14,543 bases of DNA. Origin: an uncultured Clostridia bacterium. GTDB lineage: Bacteria; Bacillota; Clostridia; Christensenellales; UBA1242. Where the stretch lies: NCBI GenBank assembly GCA_944377765.1, contig CALWFX010000006.1:1-14543 (forward strand). The letters are read 5' to 3'. Below are positions 6,374 through 14,543 of this stretch, in pieces. Position 1 is the first letter of the stretch, and each line of letters starts with the position of its first letter. The notes beneath the pieces are model-generated. The model did no database searches and had not been told where the DNA came from. It worked only from the letters and a program-made list of their open reading frames with translations. The position numbers were made by a program, and so were the translations under genes.

Positions 6374-7576
6374 CTAAAAATATTTTCCATAAAATTTTTC
6401 TTTAAATTTAAAAACAGCAGATGTATCAATATTTTTGCCATTCTCATCATTTATTATATCATAATTAAAACTCAAAAGCCTATGATTTAACACATTTTTT
6501 TGTAATAATTTATCAATTAAGAGTTTTGTGCAAGAATTATCAGTCATTTCTTGCAAAACTTTGCCTTCCGCCATGTTCATAAGATTGTATGCAACATAGT
6601 TTGCAGTCAGCAAGGTTTCCATAACGCCTTCCACTCCAAAAAAACCACCGCAAACAAATATGTTGTCTTCGTTTTTAAGTTGTAAATATTTGTTTACACA
6701 CATTGAACTTGACAAATAGGTCTTTTTATAAATTTTTCCATAACTTACAATTTTTGCGCCATTAAGAGCAGAAATATTTGAAAAAATTTCTTTTTGTTCT
6801 TCATCTGATAATGCAGTAAAAAATTCAGTTAAATAATATATGTCATCTTGCTTTCTAAGTTTCAACGATGCATATGCTTTACCACATGAATTAAAGATTG
6901 GTCTTAAAATTGCCGTTCTTAATGCTTCATTTTTTGATAAACTTTCTCCACTAATTTGTTGTCCACGAAGGTCAGTTGTGTCATATTCATTTGAAAAAGC
7001 CGACATTTTATCTTTAATGATTGAAAACTCCCCCTCTGTCAAATTAATATGATATAAATTATCTTTATCATGAAAAAGTTTATTTTCATCAATATTTTTA
7101 AAAGCAATTTCGCTTGGACTATAGTAATTAATCTTTCTTTCGCCAACAATTTGAGTTAGGTTTTTTAAAAGTTTTTCAGTTGTGTTATTTCCTGTTGCAA
7201 TAAGAGTTATTTCTCTAGGATTAATTTCGTCAATCTCGCTTTCAATATAGGAAACATTTGGAAGTTCACATAATTTTTCTTTCATAAGATTGATAAAATT
7301 TCCATCAATATCAGCAATGTTTTTTCCAAACTTCTCAGCGGTTAAAAAAGTTGGACTTTGAAAATTAAAAAGTTCCCCTTGCAACAATTTTGCAAAAGGT
7401 TCTTCTTTTTTTTCATAAGTCAGTTCGCTTTGATTTTTGTTAAAAATATGCACGCGATAGCCATTGTGAGCACAGATATATGCAACTTCAATTCCAGCAA
7501 GTCCCCCACCAATTATTTTAATTAATCTTTTATTCAATTTTAAATCAAGGCTATCTTCTTTCAATATGCACTCCAT
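6374..7576 (-). CDS. trmFO: Divergent TrmFO/Gid-like flavoprotein without the catalytic cysteines
   Basis: TrmFO is the folate- and FAD-dependent tRNA m5U54 methyltransferase. This 400-residue homologue keeps the FAD Rossmann motif [12 protein letters not shown] (21-32), an IATG turn (126-129), the mid-region YYSPSEIAF and INLTEGEF (Bacillus YFYDAAAPI and CPMTEEEF), and a C-terminal block [14 protein letters not shown]...[23 protein letters not shown] (278-329), closely matching the Gid/TrmFO GVEG region. Two features are missing. The segment around VCSNSLRS (Cys53 in Bacillus) is deleted and replaced by [13 protein letters not shown], and the EGCMPIE site (Cys226) reads RGQQISGE at about 204-211. 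The place after topA supports descent from trmFO. It may be inactive, use another chemistry or modify another RNA, as in the Mycoplasma RlmFO branch. The start is uncertain: ATG 7576 has AGGAT 12 bases away, while TTG 7564 (396 residues) has GGAG 6 bases upstream. Confidence 0.8.
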   Translation of the reverse strand: MECILKEDSLDLKLNKRLIKIIGGGLAGIEVAYICAHNGYRVHIFNKNQSELTYEKKEEPFAKLLQGELFNFQSPTFLTAEKFGKNIADIDGNFINLMKEKLCELPNVSYIESEIDEINPREITLIATGNNTTEKLLKNLTQIVGERKINYYSPSEIAFKNIDENKLFHDKDNLYHINLTEGEFSIIKDKMSAFSNEYDTTDLRGQQISGESLSKNEALRTAILRPIFNSCGKAYASLKLRKQDDIYYLTEFFTALSDEEQKEIFSNISALNGAKIVSYGKIYKKTYLSSSMCVNKYLQLKNEDNIFVCGGFFGVEGVMETLLTANYVAYNLMNMAEGKVLQEMTDNSCTKLLIDKLLQKNVLNHRLLSFNYDIINDENGKNIDTSAVFKFKEKFYGKYF

Positions 7577-7591
7577 TTATAAACGTTTATC

Positions 7592-9667
7592 CTATTCTTG
7601 TATTTCTTTTTTGTAATCACAAGAAGAACATTTAATCATTTTACCTTTTTTAATAAGGTATTTATTACAATTTGGGCAAAGTTCCCCAGTTGGAATATCC
7701 CAACTCATGAAATTGCAACCAGTTCTGTCTTCACAAGCATAAAAAGTTTTCCCCTTCTTAGTTTTAAAGGCATAAACATTTTTATGACACACTGGACATT
7801 TCCCAACAGGTTTTTTCTCGCTTTCAGTTTTATATGGCATAATATTTTTACATTTAGGAAAATTTGAACATCCCAAAAACTTACCATATCTGCCATCTCT
7901 TAAAAGCATTTTATGCCCGCACTTATCGCAAATAATATCTGTTTCAATAGGTTCGCTTTTCATGGAAACAGAAGAAGAGTCCGCTCTTTCTAAAAGCCCC
8001 TTAAAACCATTCCAAAAACTGCTTACAACATCATGCCAATCGTCTTTATTTTCGGCAATATCATCAAGCCTATTTTCCATGTGAGCGGTAAATTTAACAT
8101 TTATAACACCACTGAAAAATTTTTCAAGATATTCTGTTATCTTTCTTCCAAGTTCTGTTGGAACAAGATATTTCCCATCTTTTTCAGCATAATTTCTTGC
8201 AGTTAGAATTGTTACAGTTGCAGCATATGTTGCAGGACGACCAATCCCCTTTTCTTCCATTGCTTTAACAAGGCTTGCTTCTGTGTAACGAACAGGTGGT
8301 TTTGTGAATTTCTGTTCTTCTTTAATATCTTTAACTTCAAGTTTTTCGCCTTCCGAAATTTTTGGCAACTTTGAAGCTTCTTTTTTGTCTTTGTCTTTAT
8401 CTTCTTCCACAAACTCTTTATAAACAGCAGTGTATCCAGCAAACTCCAAAGTTTTGCCTGTTGTTTTAAAGCCATAATCATTTGCATCAATACTTATCAC
8501 AGTGTTGCTATACTCTGCTTCAACCATTTGGCTTGCTAAAAATCTTTCATAAATTAATTTATAAAGTTTATAGTTTTCTTTAGACAAACTGTCCTTGACC
8601 ATTTCTGGTGTTAACTGCATGGAAATTGGTCTTATTGCTTCGTGAGCATCCTGTGCATTTTTCTTTGTTGCATAGATATTAGGTTTTGCAGGCAAATATT
8701 CCTTTCCATATTTTTCAGCAATAAACTCTCGGCAAGCCTTTTGTGCTTCTTCACTAACTCTTGTCGAGTCTGTTCTTATATATGTGATAAGAGCAATCTT
8801 ACCTTCCCCTTTAACTTCAACACCTTCATAAAGTTCTTGTGCAGAGCTTGTTGTTTTTTTAAGGCTCATGCCAAGTTTGTTTAAGGCATCTTGTTGCATA
8901 GTGCTTGTGGTAAATGGTGCTGGCGCATGAGATTTTGTTTTGCTTTTCTTAACTTCCTTAACAATAAAATCGCTTGTTTTAATAACACTAAGTGCTTTTT
9001 CAACTTCTTCTTTATTAGAAATTTTTATTCTTTTATTTTTAAAGGTTTGAAGAGAAGATTTAAAAGCAATCTTATCTTTTTCATGAAAAGCAGTTACTGT
9101 CCAATATTCTTCTGGTTTAAAGTTTTCAATCTCTTTTTCTCTGTCAACAACAAGTTTAAGAGCAACAGATTGCACCCTTCCAGCAGAAAGTTTTGGGGCA
9201 ACTTTTTTGGAAATGATTGGAGAAAGTTTATATCCAACTATCCTATCCATAACACGCCTTGCTTGTTGAGCATTGACCAAATTTAGGTCAATAGCCCTTG
9301 GATTTGCAAGTGCCTTTAAGACTGCATTTTTTGATATTTCATTAAATTGAATACGACATTTTTTGTTTGGGTCAAGCCCAAGAACATGAGCAATATGCCA
9401 AGAAATTGCTTCTCCTTCTCTATCTGGGTCGGTTGCGATTAAAACTTGGTCGGCTTTTTCTGCCTTATGTTTAAGTTCGCTTATTAATTCTTTTTTATCT
9501 GGCTTGTTTTCATAGTGAGGCTCAAAATTGTTATTCATATCAATTGCAAAAGATTTAACAGGTAAATCTCTTATATGACCTTTTGTTGCAAAAACTTCAT
9601 AACCTGAGCCTAAATATTTTTTTAGTGTTTCCCTTTTTGCTGGGGCTTCGATAACAACAAGTTTCAA
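7592..9667 (-). CDS. topA: DNA topoisomerase I (type IA)
   Basis: This enzyme relaxes negatively supercoiled DNA by a transient 5'-phosphotyrosine link. The 691-residue protein has the Toprim domain with Glu7 (VIEAPAK) and Asp80-Asp82-Glu84 (DPDRE), LSAGRVQSVALKLVVDRE at 160-177, the catalytic Tyr296 in TYIRTDSTR, HEAIRP at 342-347 and GIGRPATYA at 474-482. Three C-terminal zinc ribbons follow: C580/C583/C600/C606, C624/C627/C645/C651 and C664/C667/C680/C683. Length and layout match Firmicutes TopA. The start codon is TTG (9667..9665) with AAGGAG 7 bases upstream. The first motif, KLVVIEAPAK, leaves no room for a later start. The Ala in IEAPAK replaces the Ser of the more usual VESPAK. It lies 33 bases after dprA and 15 bases before trmFO, as in the Bacillus dprA-topA-gid order. 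Confidence 0.97.
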   Translation of the reverse strand: MKLVVIEAPAKRETLKKYLGSGYEVFATKGHIRDLPVKSFAIDMNNNFEPHYENKPDKKELISELKHKAEKADQVLIATDPDREGEAISWHIAHVLGLDPNKKCRIQFNEISKNAVLKALANPRAIDLNLVNAQQARRVMDRIVGYKLSPIISKKVAPKLSAGRVQSVALKLVVDREKEIENFKPEEYWTVTAFHEKDKIAFKSSLQTFKNKRIKISNKEEVEKALSVIKTSDFIVKEVKKSKTKSHAPAPFTTSTMQQDALNKLGMSLKKTTSSAQELYEGVEVKGEGKIALITYIRTDSTRVSEEAQKACREFIAEKYGKEYLPAKPNIYATKKNAQDAHEAIRPISMQLTPEMVKDSLSKENYKLYKLIYERFLASQMVEAEYSNTVISIDANDYGFKTTGKTLEFAGYTAVYKEFVEEDKDKDKKEASKLPKISEGEKLEVKDIKEEQKFTKPPVRYTEASLVKAMEEKGIGRPATYAATVTILTARNYAEKDGKYLVPTELGRKITEYLEKFFSGVINVKFTAHMENRLDDIAENKDDWHDVVSSFWNGFKGLLERADSSSVSMKSEPIETDIICDKCGHKMLLRDGRYGKFLGCSNFPKCKNIMPYKTESEKKPVGKCPVCHKNVYAFKTKKGKTFYACEDRTGCNFMSWDIPTGELCPNCNKYLIKKGKMIKCSSCDYKKEIQE

Positions 9668-9674
9668 AATTTAA

Positions 9675-9680
9675 CTCCTT
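9675..9680 (-). promoter_or_regulatory. Shine-Dalgarno site for the TTG start of topA
   Basis: AAGGAG on the minus strand, 7 bases before TTG 9667..9665. There is no in-frame ATG between this site and the conserved KLVVIEAPAK, so it fixes a TTG start. Confidence 0.85.
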
Positions 9681-9700
9681 TTCAAATTACATTAAAGTGA

Positions 9701-10780
9701 TTAATTTAGTATGTAAGTCTTCGCCGGCATTCTTTTAATTAAACCACGAATTTCCAAAGTTGTCAAATAACTATTCAAATTATTTACAGTAATATTGGAA
9801 TTTTTTGCAAGATAATCAAAATCTTGCTCGCCATTTTTTAATAAATTTAAAATGATTTCTTCTTCAATGCTAAGCGAGATAGTTTTCTTTTCCTGCTTTA
9901 CTTTGTCAATTCCATAATATTCTAATATATCATCTCCAGATAACACACATTCGGCTTGTGCAGACTTAATTAATATGTTTGGCAATTCACTTTTTGGAGA
10001 GTTAATATTTCCCGGAACAGCAAAAAGGTCTCTGCCATATTCAAGAGCAAATTCCTTTGTGTGAATTGTTCCACTTTTGCCACTTGCTTCAGTTATAAGT
10101 GTGCCAAGAGAAAGCCCTGCAATTATTCTGTTTCTTTTTGGAAAAGAATATTTTGTTGGTCGAATAAATGGTGCATATTCTGAAATTAACAATCCTTTTT
10201 CAGCAATTTCATTTGCAAGAGAAGTGTGAATTTCAGGGTATATGTGATTGAACCCACCACCCAAAACTGCAATGGTTTTGCCATCAACTTCAAGTGCTTT
10301 TTTGTGTGATATTGCATCAATTCCATATGCAAGCCCACTAACAATTGTTAAACCCGCTTTTGCCAAAGTTTCTGCAAATTTTTCTGTTACATACTTTCCA
10401 TAATTTGAAGGCGACCTTGTTCCAACAATGGAAATTGCTTTGCTATTTAAAAGAGATAAATCGCCCTTAGCATACAAAATCATTGGAGCATCCTGAAGGT
10501 CAGCAAGACTTTTAGGATATTCTTCATCTTTTTTCGTTATAACTTTAACTTCGCTTTGTTCTAAATTTGCAATTAAAGAAGATAAAAATCTTTCATTTGC
10601 ATCTTTTAACATCTCATGATATTCATTTGAAGATAAAAGATTGACAATATCCGCGTCTTCAATCAAATTGTCAATACTTTCAATGTTTTTATCTTCAACA
10701 ATGCTCATGATGCTTTCAAGTTTTTTGTTTGTAAGTTCATATTTTGATAAAAAAATTAAAAACTTTTTATAATTATCCAT
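9701..10780 (-). CDS. dprA: DNA-processing protein DprA (Smf)
   Basis: DprA binds incoming single-stranded DNA in transformation and loads RecA onto it. It also persists in many species not known to be competent. The 359-residue protein has an N-terminal helical region (about 1-95) and the DprA Rossmann fold: SIVGTRSPSNYG (117-128), VSGLAYGIDAISHK (147-160), AVLGGG (171-176), YPEIH, FPKRNRIIAGLS (213-224), EASGKSGTIHT (231-241) and AVPGNINSP (254-262). A C-terminal winged-helix domain (about 305-355) ends LEIRGLIKRMPAKTYILN. The ATG has GGAGA 3 bases upstream. It lies 18 bases after comM and 33 bases before topA. The comM-dprA pair suggests a retained DNA uptake or natural transformation function, but no uptake machinery is in the window. 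Confidence 0.96.
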   Translation of the reverse strand: MDNYKKFLIFLSKYELTNKKLESIMSIVEDKNIESIDNLIEDADIVNLLSSNEYHEMLKDANERFLSSLIANLEQSEVKVITKKDEEYPKSLADLQDAPMILYAKGDLSLLNSKAISIVGTRSPSNYGKYVTEKFAETLAKAGLTIVSGLAYGIDAISHKKALEVDGKTIAVLGGGFNHIYPEIHTSLANEIAEKGLLISEYAPFIRPTKYSFPKRNRIIAGLSLGTLITEASGKSGTIHTKEFALEYGRDLFAVPGNINSPKSELPNILIKSAQAECVLSGDDILEYYGIDKVKQEKKTISLSIEEEIILNLLKNGEQDFDYLAKNSNITVNNLNSYLTTLEIRGLIKRMPAKTYILN

Positions 10781-10798
10781 ATTTCTCCATCTATATTA

Positions 10799-12343
10799 TT
10801 AATCCCAATATTTTCTGTCAAGTCCCCTATAAGACACTGCTTCTGCAATATGGTTTGGTGCTATATTTTCCACACCTTCAAGGTCAGCAATGGTTCTTGC
10901 CACTTTCAAAATTCTGTCATGTGCTCTTGCACTGAGTTTAAGGTTAGTAAAAGCCATTTCCATAAGTTTTTGACATTCTTCAGAAAGTTTACAAAACTTT
11001 TTCATCTGCGGAACAGTCATTTTTGCATTACAATATGTTTTTGTGCCTTTAAAGCGTTCAAGTTGAATTTTCCTTGCCCTATCCACCCTTTCTTTAATTT
11101 TAGCAGTTGGCTCTTCCTTATTTTCAGCATTAAGTTCATGATAAGTTATGTTATCAACTTCAACATGAATATCAATTCTGTCCATAATAGGTCCTGAAAG
11201 TTTGGAAAGATATTTATGTATTTGAGTTGGTGTGCAAGTGCATTCTCTGTCTTTTGCTCCATAATTTCCACATGGGCATGGGTTCATGCTGGCAATCAAT
11301 GTGAAAGAAGCAGGATATGTGATTGTTTGTTGTGCTCTTGCAACTGTTATATATCCATCTTCAAGTGGTTGTCTTAATGTTTCAATCAGGTGTCTTGAAT
11401 ATTCTGGAAACTCGTCAAGAAAAAGAACTCCATTATGTGCCAAACTTATTTCTCCGGGTTTACTGTGTGTGCCACCGCCTGTTAAACTTATGGCTGTTGC
11501 TGTGTGATGCGGTGTTCTGAAAGGTCTTTCGGTTATTATTCCTTTCTTTAAATCAAGTTCGCCAGCAACAGAATGAATTTTTGTAACTTCCAAAGCCTCG
11601 TCAAATGTAAGATTTGGTAAAATTCCAGAAAAGCATTTTGCAAGCATGCTTTTCCCACTTCCCGGCGGTCCAATCATTAAAACATTATGTCCGCCCGCTG
11701 CCGCAATTTCAAGAGCACGCTTTGCCATGCGTTGACCTTTAACATTTTCAAAGTCAAGTTTATTAGAATTAACCAAAGCGATTTCTTCAAAAGTTTTTGT
11801 TGGCACTTTAAAATTTTCCTTAAAAGATAAATCATTAGCGTCTAAAAATTCAACAACTTCTTTTAAGGTAGAAAAAGTGTAAATTTCCATGTTATCAATA
11901 AAACTTGCTTCTTCCTTATTGTCTTTTGGCAGTATGATTTTTTTATAGCCAAAATTTCTGGCACTTATTATCATTGGCAAAACGCCTTTAATTTTCTTTA
12001 TTGTGCCATCAAGAGAGAGTTCTCCAAGAAATAAATAATCTTTGTATGTTTTATTTTGAAGTTGGTCAGAAGCACCCAAAATTCCAATTGCAATGCCAAG
12101 GTCGTAGATTGGACCTTCTTTTTTTATATCTGCAGGTGCTAAGTTTATGGTTATATGCTTAACTGGATATTCAAACCCACTGTTTCTTATTGCAGACTTA
12201 ACTCTTTCCTTTGCTTCTTTAACTGCTGTATCTCCAAGTCCAACAAGTTCAAAATTTGGCACACCGCCAACAATATCTGTTTCAATGTCAACAACAAAAC
12301 CATCAATCCCAGTAAGTCCTAAACTTTTCAATTTTGATAACAT
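10799..12343 (-). CDS. comM: ComM/YifB family Mg-chelatase-like AAA+ ATPase
   Basis: ComM is a hexameric helicase that promotes branch migration during integration of transforming DNA. The 514-residue protein has an N-terminal Lon-protease-like fold domain (GLTGIDGFVVDIETDIVGG, GLGDTAVKEAKERVKSAIRNSG, INLAPADIKKEGPIYDL). Next is the AAA+ core with Walker A GPPGSGKS (about 225-232), RPFRTPHHTAT, Walker B NGVLFLDEFPEY, and the Cys-rich MNPCPCGNYGAKDRECTCTPTQ segment with SGPIMDRIDIH. The C-terminal helical domain has KLSARAHDRILKVARTIADLEG. ATG 12343 is chosen because GGGAG lies 6 bases upstream (12350..12354). An earlier in-frame start at 12370 lies at about the predicted transcription start. 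It has its own promoter after the clpX terminator and heads the comM-dprA-topA run. Confidence 0.95.
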   Translation of the reverse strand: MLSKLKSLGLTGIDGFVVDIETDIVGGVPNFELVGLGDTAVKEAKERVKSAIRNSGFEYPVKHITINLAPADIKKEGPIYDLGIAIGILGASDQLQNKTYKDYLFLGELSLDGTIKKIKGVLPMIISARNFGYKKIILPKDNKEEASFIDNMEIYTFSTLKEVVEFLDANDLSFKENFKVPTKTFEEIALVNSNKLDFENVKGQRMAKRALEIAAAGGHNVLMIGPPGSGKSMLAKCFSGILPNLTFDEALEVTKIHSVAGELDLKKGIITERPFRTPHHTATAISLTGGGTHSKPGEISLAHNGVLFLDEFPEYSRHLIETLRQPLEDGYITVARAQQTITYPASFTLIASMNPCPCGNYGAKDRECTCTPTQIHKYLSKLSGPIMDRIDIHVEVDNITYHELNAENKEEPTAKIKERVDRARKIQLERFKGTKTYCNAKMTVPQMKKFCKLSEECQKLMEMAFTNLKLSARAHDRILKVARTIADLEGVENIAPNHIAEAVSYRGLDRKYWD

Positions 12344-12349
12344 CACATA

Positions 12350-12354
12350 CTCCC
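12350..12354 (-). promoter_or_regulatory. Shine-Dalgarno site deciding the comM start
   Basis: GGGAG on the minus strand, 6 bases before ATG 12343..12341. It supports a start at MLSKLKSLGLTGIDGF and not at the ATG 27 bases further upstream. Confidence 0.85.
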
Positions 12355-12375
12355 AATATACATTACTCAAATTTG

Positions 12376-12403
12376 ATTATAACATTTTTTATTTCGTTAT
12401 CAA
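12376..12403 (-). promoter_or_regulatory. Promoter of the comM-dprA-topA run
   Basis: On the minus strand, -35 TTGATA (12398..12403) and a perfect -10 TATAAT (12376..12381) are 16 bases apart. TGT before the -10 makes it extended. The predicted start is near 12369, giving a leader of about 26 bases to the comM ATG. It lies just after the clpX terminator. Confidence 0.75.
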
Positions 12404-12417
12404 AATAATTTTCATAA

Positions 12418-12449
12418 AGTAATAAAAAACCACGAAATTAATCGTGGTT
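12418..12449 (-). terminator. Rho-independent terminator after clpX
   Basis: The 8-bp stem AACCACGA/TCGTGGTT (12442..12449 with 12428..12435) has a 6-base AT loop. On the minus strand it is followed by TTTTTATT. It begins 3 bases after the clpX stop codon and separates clpP-clpX from comM. Confidence 0.88.
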
Positions 12450-12452
12450 ATT

Positions 12453-13772
12453 CTATTTTGCCTCTACATTTTTTATTCCATTTAATTCATCCATTTTTTC
12501 AATGTTATCAATGATTTCTCTTCTAATAAGTTTTGGCTTTGCTCCATTTTCCATGAAATCACGAGTGATTATTACTTTTCCATAAACCTTTGGGTCTGGT
12601 AGGTCAAACATAAGTTCAGTCATCCTTGTTTCCATGATTGTGCGAATACCCCTTGCTCCTGTTTTAAGTTCAATAGCTTTTTTGGCAATATAATTAATTG
12701 CTTCTTTTTCAAACTCAAGTTCAAAGCCATCCATTCTGAAAAGTTCAGTGTATTGTTTAACAAGAGAGTTTTTAGGTTCAACCAAAATGCGTTCAAGAGC
12801 ATTTTCATCCAAATTATCAAGTCCTGTGATTATCGGAAGTCTGCCAACAAACTCTGGAATAAGTCCAAATTTAATTAAATCATCTGGCTGAACATCCTTA
12901 GAGTAGTTGATTTTTGCTCTTTCACTTGAATTTTTAATTGTGGCATTAAAACCAAGTGAAGACGAACTCATCCTTTTATATATAATATCATCAAGCCCAA
13001 CAAAAGCACCGCCACAAATAAACAAGATGTTTGTTGTGTCAATTTGTAGCATCTCTTGATGTGGATGTTTTCTTCCGCCTTGTGGTGGAACAGAAGCAAC
13101 TGTGCTTTCAATGATTTTTAAAAGTGCTTGTTGCACACCTTCGCCACCCACATCACGAGTGATTGACCTGTTTTCACTTTTTCTTGAAACTTTGTCAATT
13201 TCATCAATATAAATTATGCCACGCTCTGCTTTTGCAACATCATAATCGGCATTTTGAATTAATTTTAAAAGAACATTTTCAACATCTTCGCCAACATAAC
13301 CTGCTTCTGTTAAAGTTGTGGCATCAGCACAAGCAAAAGGAACATCCAAAATTTTTGCAAGAGTTTTAACCAAAAGTGTTTTGCCAGAACCTGTTGGACC
13401 AATCATTAAAACATTGCTTTTTTCAAGTTCCAAAGTGTTCTTATTAGCATTTTTCCTTGTACCATCAATTTTGTTGTGATAATTATAATTAATTCGTTTA
13501 TAATGATTAAAAACAGCAACAGAAAGAACTTTTTTTGCTTGCTCTTGTCCAATCACATAATTATCAAGGCTTTTTTTAATATCCTTTGGAGAAGGAATTA
13601 CTAAATCTTTAAAAACATTAACTTTAATTGCTTCTTCTTTAATTATGTCAGCACAAATTCTAACACAATCGTCACAAATATATGCATCACCACTTGGATT
13701 TGCTATAAGTTTTTTTGCTTCTTTTTGTAGCTTTCCACAAAAGGAACAAGCGCACATATCAATTTCTTTCAT
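12453..13772 (-). CDS. clpX: ATP-dependent Clp protease ATP-binding subunit ClpX
   Basis: ClpX is the hexameric AAA+ unfoldase that feeds substrates to ClpP. The 439-residue protein has the N-terminal zinc-binding domain with C9/C12 and C33/C36. It also has Walker A GPTGSGKT (125-132), pore-1 GYVG (158-161) within [12 protein letters not shown], Walker B IIYIDEID (186-193), the RKH pore loop (234-236), the ClpP-docking LGF loop (SSLGFNA, 273-275), EFVGRLP with the arginine finger (about 307-313) and sensor 2 GARGIR (372-377). All ClpP-contacting features are present, in contrast to the tail-less HslU in the same window. A Lys/Asn-rich insert at about 95-118 precedes Walker A. The ATG has AAGGGG about 4 bases upstream, overlapping the clpP stop. 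The gene ends in TAG and a terminator follows. Confidence 0.97.
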   Translation of the reverse strand: MKEIDMCACSFCGKLQKEAKKLIANPSGDAYICDDCVRICADIIKEEAIKVNVFKDLVIPSPKDIKKSLDNYVIGQEQAKKVLSVAVFNHYKRINYNYHNKIDGTRKNANKNTLELEKSNVLMIGPTGSGKTLLVKTLAKILDVPFACADATTLTEAGYVGEDVENVLLKLIQNADYDVAKAERGIIYIDEIDKVSRKSENRSITRDVGGEGVQQALLKIIESTVASVPPQGGRKHPHQEMLQIDTTNILFICGGAFVGLDDIIYKRMSSSSLGFNATIKNSSERAKINYSKDVQPDDLIKFGLIPEFVGRLPIITGLDNLDENALERILVEPKNSLVKQYTELFRMDGFELEFEKEAINYIAKKAIELKTGARGIRTIMETRMTELMFDLPDPKVYGKVIITRDFMENGAKPKLIRREIIDNIEKMDELNGIKNVEAK

Positions 13773-13780
13773 ATTTCCCC

Positions 13781-14368
13781 TTACTTAGATTTTCTTGTAT
13801 AAAATATGCTATCAATAAGCCCATATTCTTTTGCTTCTTCTGCAGACATATAGTTATCTCTATCGGTGTCTTTTTCAATAGTTTCAAGTGGTTTGCCAGT
13901 GTTTTCACTTAAAATTTTGTTGAGTTTTGCTTTAATTTTTTGAATATGTCTTGCTTGAATTTCAATATCACTTGCTTGACCTTGTGCTCCGCCAAGTGGT
14001 TGATGTATCATAATTTCACTGTTTGGTAAAGCAAAACGCTTACCTTTTGTTCCGCTTGAAAGAAGAAAGGCTCCCATTGAAGCAGCAAGCCCAATGCAAA
14101 TTGTTGAAACATCACATTTAATATAGTTTATTGTGTCATAAATTGCCATGCCAGCACTGACAGAACCGCCAGGACTGTTTATATAAAGGAAAATATCTTT
14201 ATCAGGATTTTTTCCTTCAAGATAAATAAGTTGGGCAATAATGATATTTGCAGAAGCATCATTAATTTCTCCAGTTAAAAAAACAATTCTATCTTCAAGT
14301 AATCTTGAATAAATGTCATAAGACCTTTCATTTGAACCATTTTGGTCAACTACCATAGGTACAAGCAT
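13781..14368 (-). CDS. clpP: ATP-dependent Clp protease proteolytic subunit ClpP
   Basis: ClpP is the tetradecameric serine protease chamber that works with ClpX and other Clp ATPases in the cytoplasm. The 195-residue protein matches the family length. The catalytic triad is Ser97 in [14 protein letters not shown], His122 in MIHQPLGG and Asp171 in [10 protein letters not shown]. The oxyanion-hole segment [17 protein letters not shown] is at 62-78. The N-terminus ([23 protein letters not shown]) is the usual gate region, with a short propeptide at most. The ATG at 14368 has AAGGGG 8 bases upstream. clpX follows after 8 bases. No CtsR-type GGTCAAA heptad repeat is seen upstream and no strong promoter, so transcription may come from the gene to the right. 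Confidence 0.98.
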   Translation of the reverse strand: MLVPMVVDQNGSNERSYDIYSRLLEDRIVFLTGEINDASANIIIAQLIYLEGKNPDKDIFLYINSPGGSVSAGMAIYDTINYIKCDVSTICIGLAASMGAFLLSSGTKGKRFALPNSEIMIHQPLGGAQGQASDIEIQARHIQKIKAKLNKILSENTGKPLETIEKDTDRDNYMSAEEAKEYGLIDSIFYTRKSK

Positions 14369-14425
14369 AATTTCACCCCTTTTTTCTTAAAATATTAATT
14401 TATCATGCGTAAACATAAATTTAAA

Positions 14426-14543
14426 TTATTCAACAATAATCTTGTTTTTATCTTTAAGTAAAGCATGAACTTTTTCAATTAAAATCATATTTTCAGCATA
14501 AACTCTGTCGTGGTCAGTTGGTTCGCCACTTAAATGCATAGTT
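14426..14543 (-). CDS. 3' end of an unidentified gene upstream of clpP (partial)
   Basis: The last 39 codons of a gene enter from the right edge and end in TAA (14428..14426). The visible peptide includes SGEPTDHDRVYAENMILIEK and ends KNKIIVE. The helical ending ILIEKVHALLKDKNKI is compatible with the C-terminus of trigger factor, the usual gene upstream of clpP-clpX. That rests mainly on position and is not proven. A start inside the window at the ATG near 14538 would give only a peptide of about 37 residues, which is less likely. The 57-base gap to clpP has no terminator, so the genes may be cotranscribed. Confidence 0.55.
   Translation of the reverse strand, partial: TMHLSGEPTDHDRVYAENMILIEKVHALLKDKNKIIVE

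Noticed and set aside
8642..9286. Plus-strand open frames opposite topA
   Set aside because: They are antisense shadows of a fully conserved topA. They have no family resemblance, and their Phe/Cys/Asn-rich composition is expected from reverse reading of Lys/Glu-rich coding DNA.
2308..14368. Mollicute genetic code (TGA read as Trp)
   Set aside because: All conserved proteins are full-length with standard stops, and the tryptophan codons inspected (for example in WCGPC of thioredoxin) are TGG.
14369..14425. CtsR or CIRCE heat-shock operator upstream of clpP
   Set aside because: No GGTCAAA direct repeat and no CIRCE-type inverted repeat is present in the 57-base gap. Only AT-rich sequence and the clpP Shine-Dalgarno are seen.

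Overview
The window is an AT-rich chromosomal segment in which every supported gene lies on the minus strand. The gene set points to a low-GC Gram-positive-type bacterium, probably an uncultured gut Clostridia- or Bacilli-related lineage. The evidence is the order clpP-clpX, then comM-dprA-topA-trmFO-hslU, good AGGAG-like Shine-Dalgarno sites, a B. subtilis-like dprA-topA-gid(trmFO)-clpY order, and a GLUG-repeat surface protein typical of gut Firmicutes. Tryptophan is read from TGG and no gene has an internal TGA, so there is no sign of the Mycoplasma code. The taxonomic placement is inference.

In the direction of transcription (right to left) the layout is as follows. The 3' end of an unidentified gene lies at the right edge, followed by clpP and clpX, which encode a protease and its unfoldase. 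A rho-independent terminator follows clpX. A promoter then starts a compact run: comM, dprA, topA, a divergent trmFO homologue, hslU, tcdA and a thioredoxin gene, with spacings of about 2 to 46 bases. A near-consensus extended -10 promoter then drives iscS-iscU. That unit ends in a structured 3' region and a strong bidirectional terminator. An AT-rich spacer separates it from a long gene that runs off the left edge and encodes a secreted, acidic-linker, GLUG-repeat protein.

Most of this is housekeeping: protein quality control (ClpXP), DNA uptake and topology (ComM, DprA, TopA), tRNA modification (TcdA), and sulfur, redox and Fe-S chemistry (Trx, IscS, IscU). The unusual part is trmFO-hslU. 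The TrmFO homologue lacks both catalytic cysteines. HslU lacks the C-terminal tail that docks on and activates HslV. The xerC and hslV genes that sit between these two in Bacillus are absent, leaving a 46-base gap. Together these suggest that the HslUV protease and canonical TrmFO activity have been lost or repurposed in this lineage. IscU also has an altered ligand neighbourhood, and its 3' end is embedded in an inverted-repeat element. I did not find a clear new multi-gene defence or mobile system.
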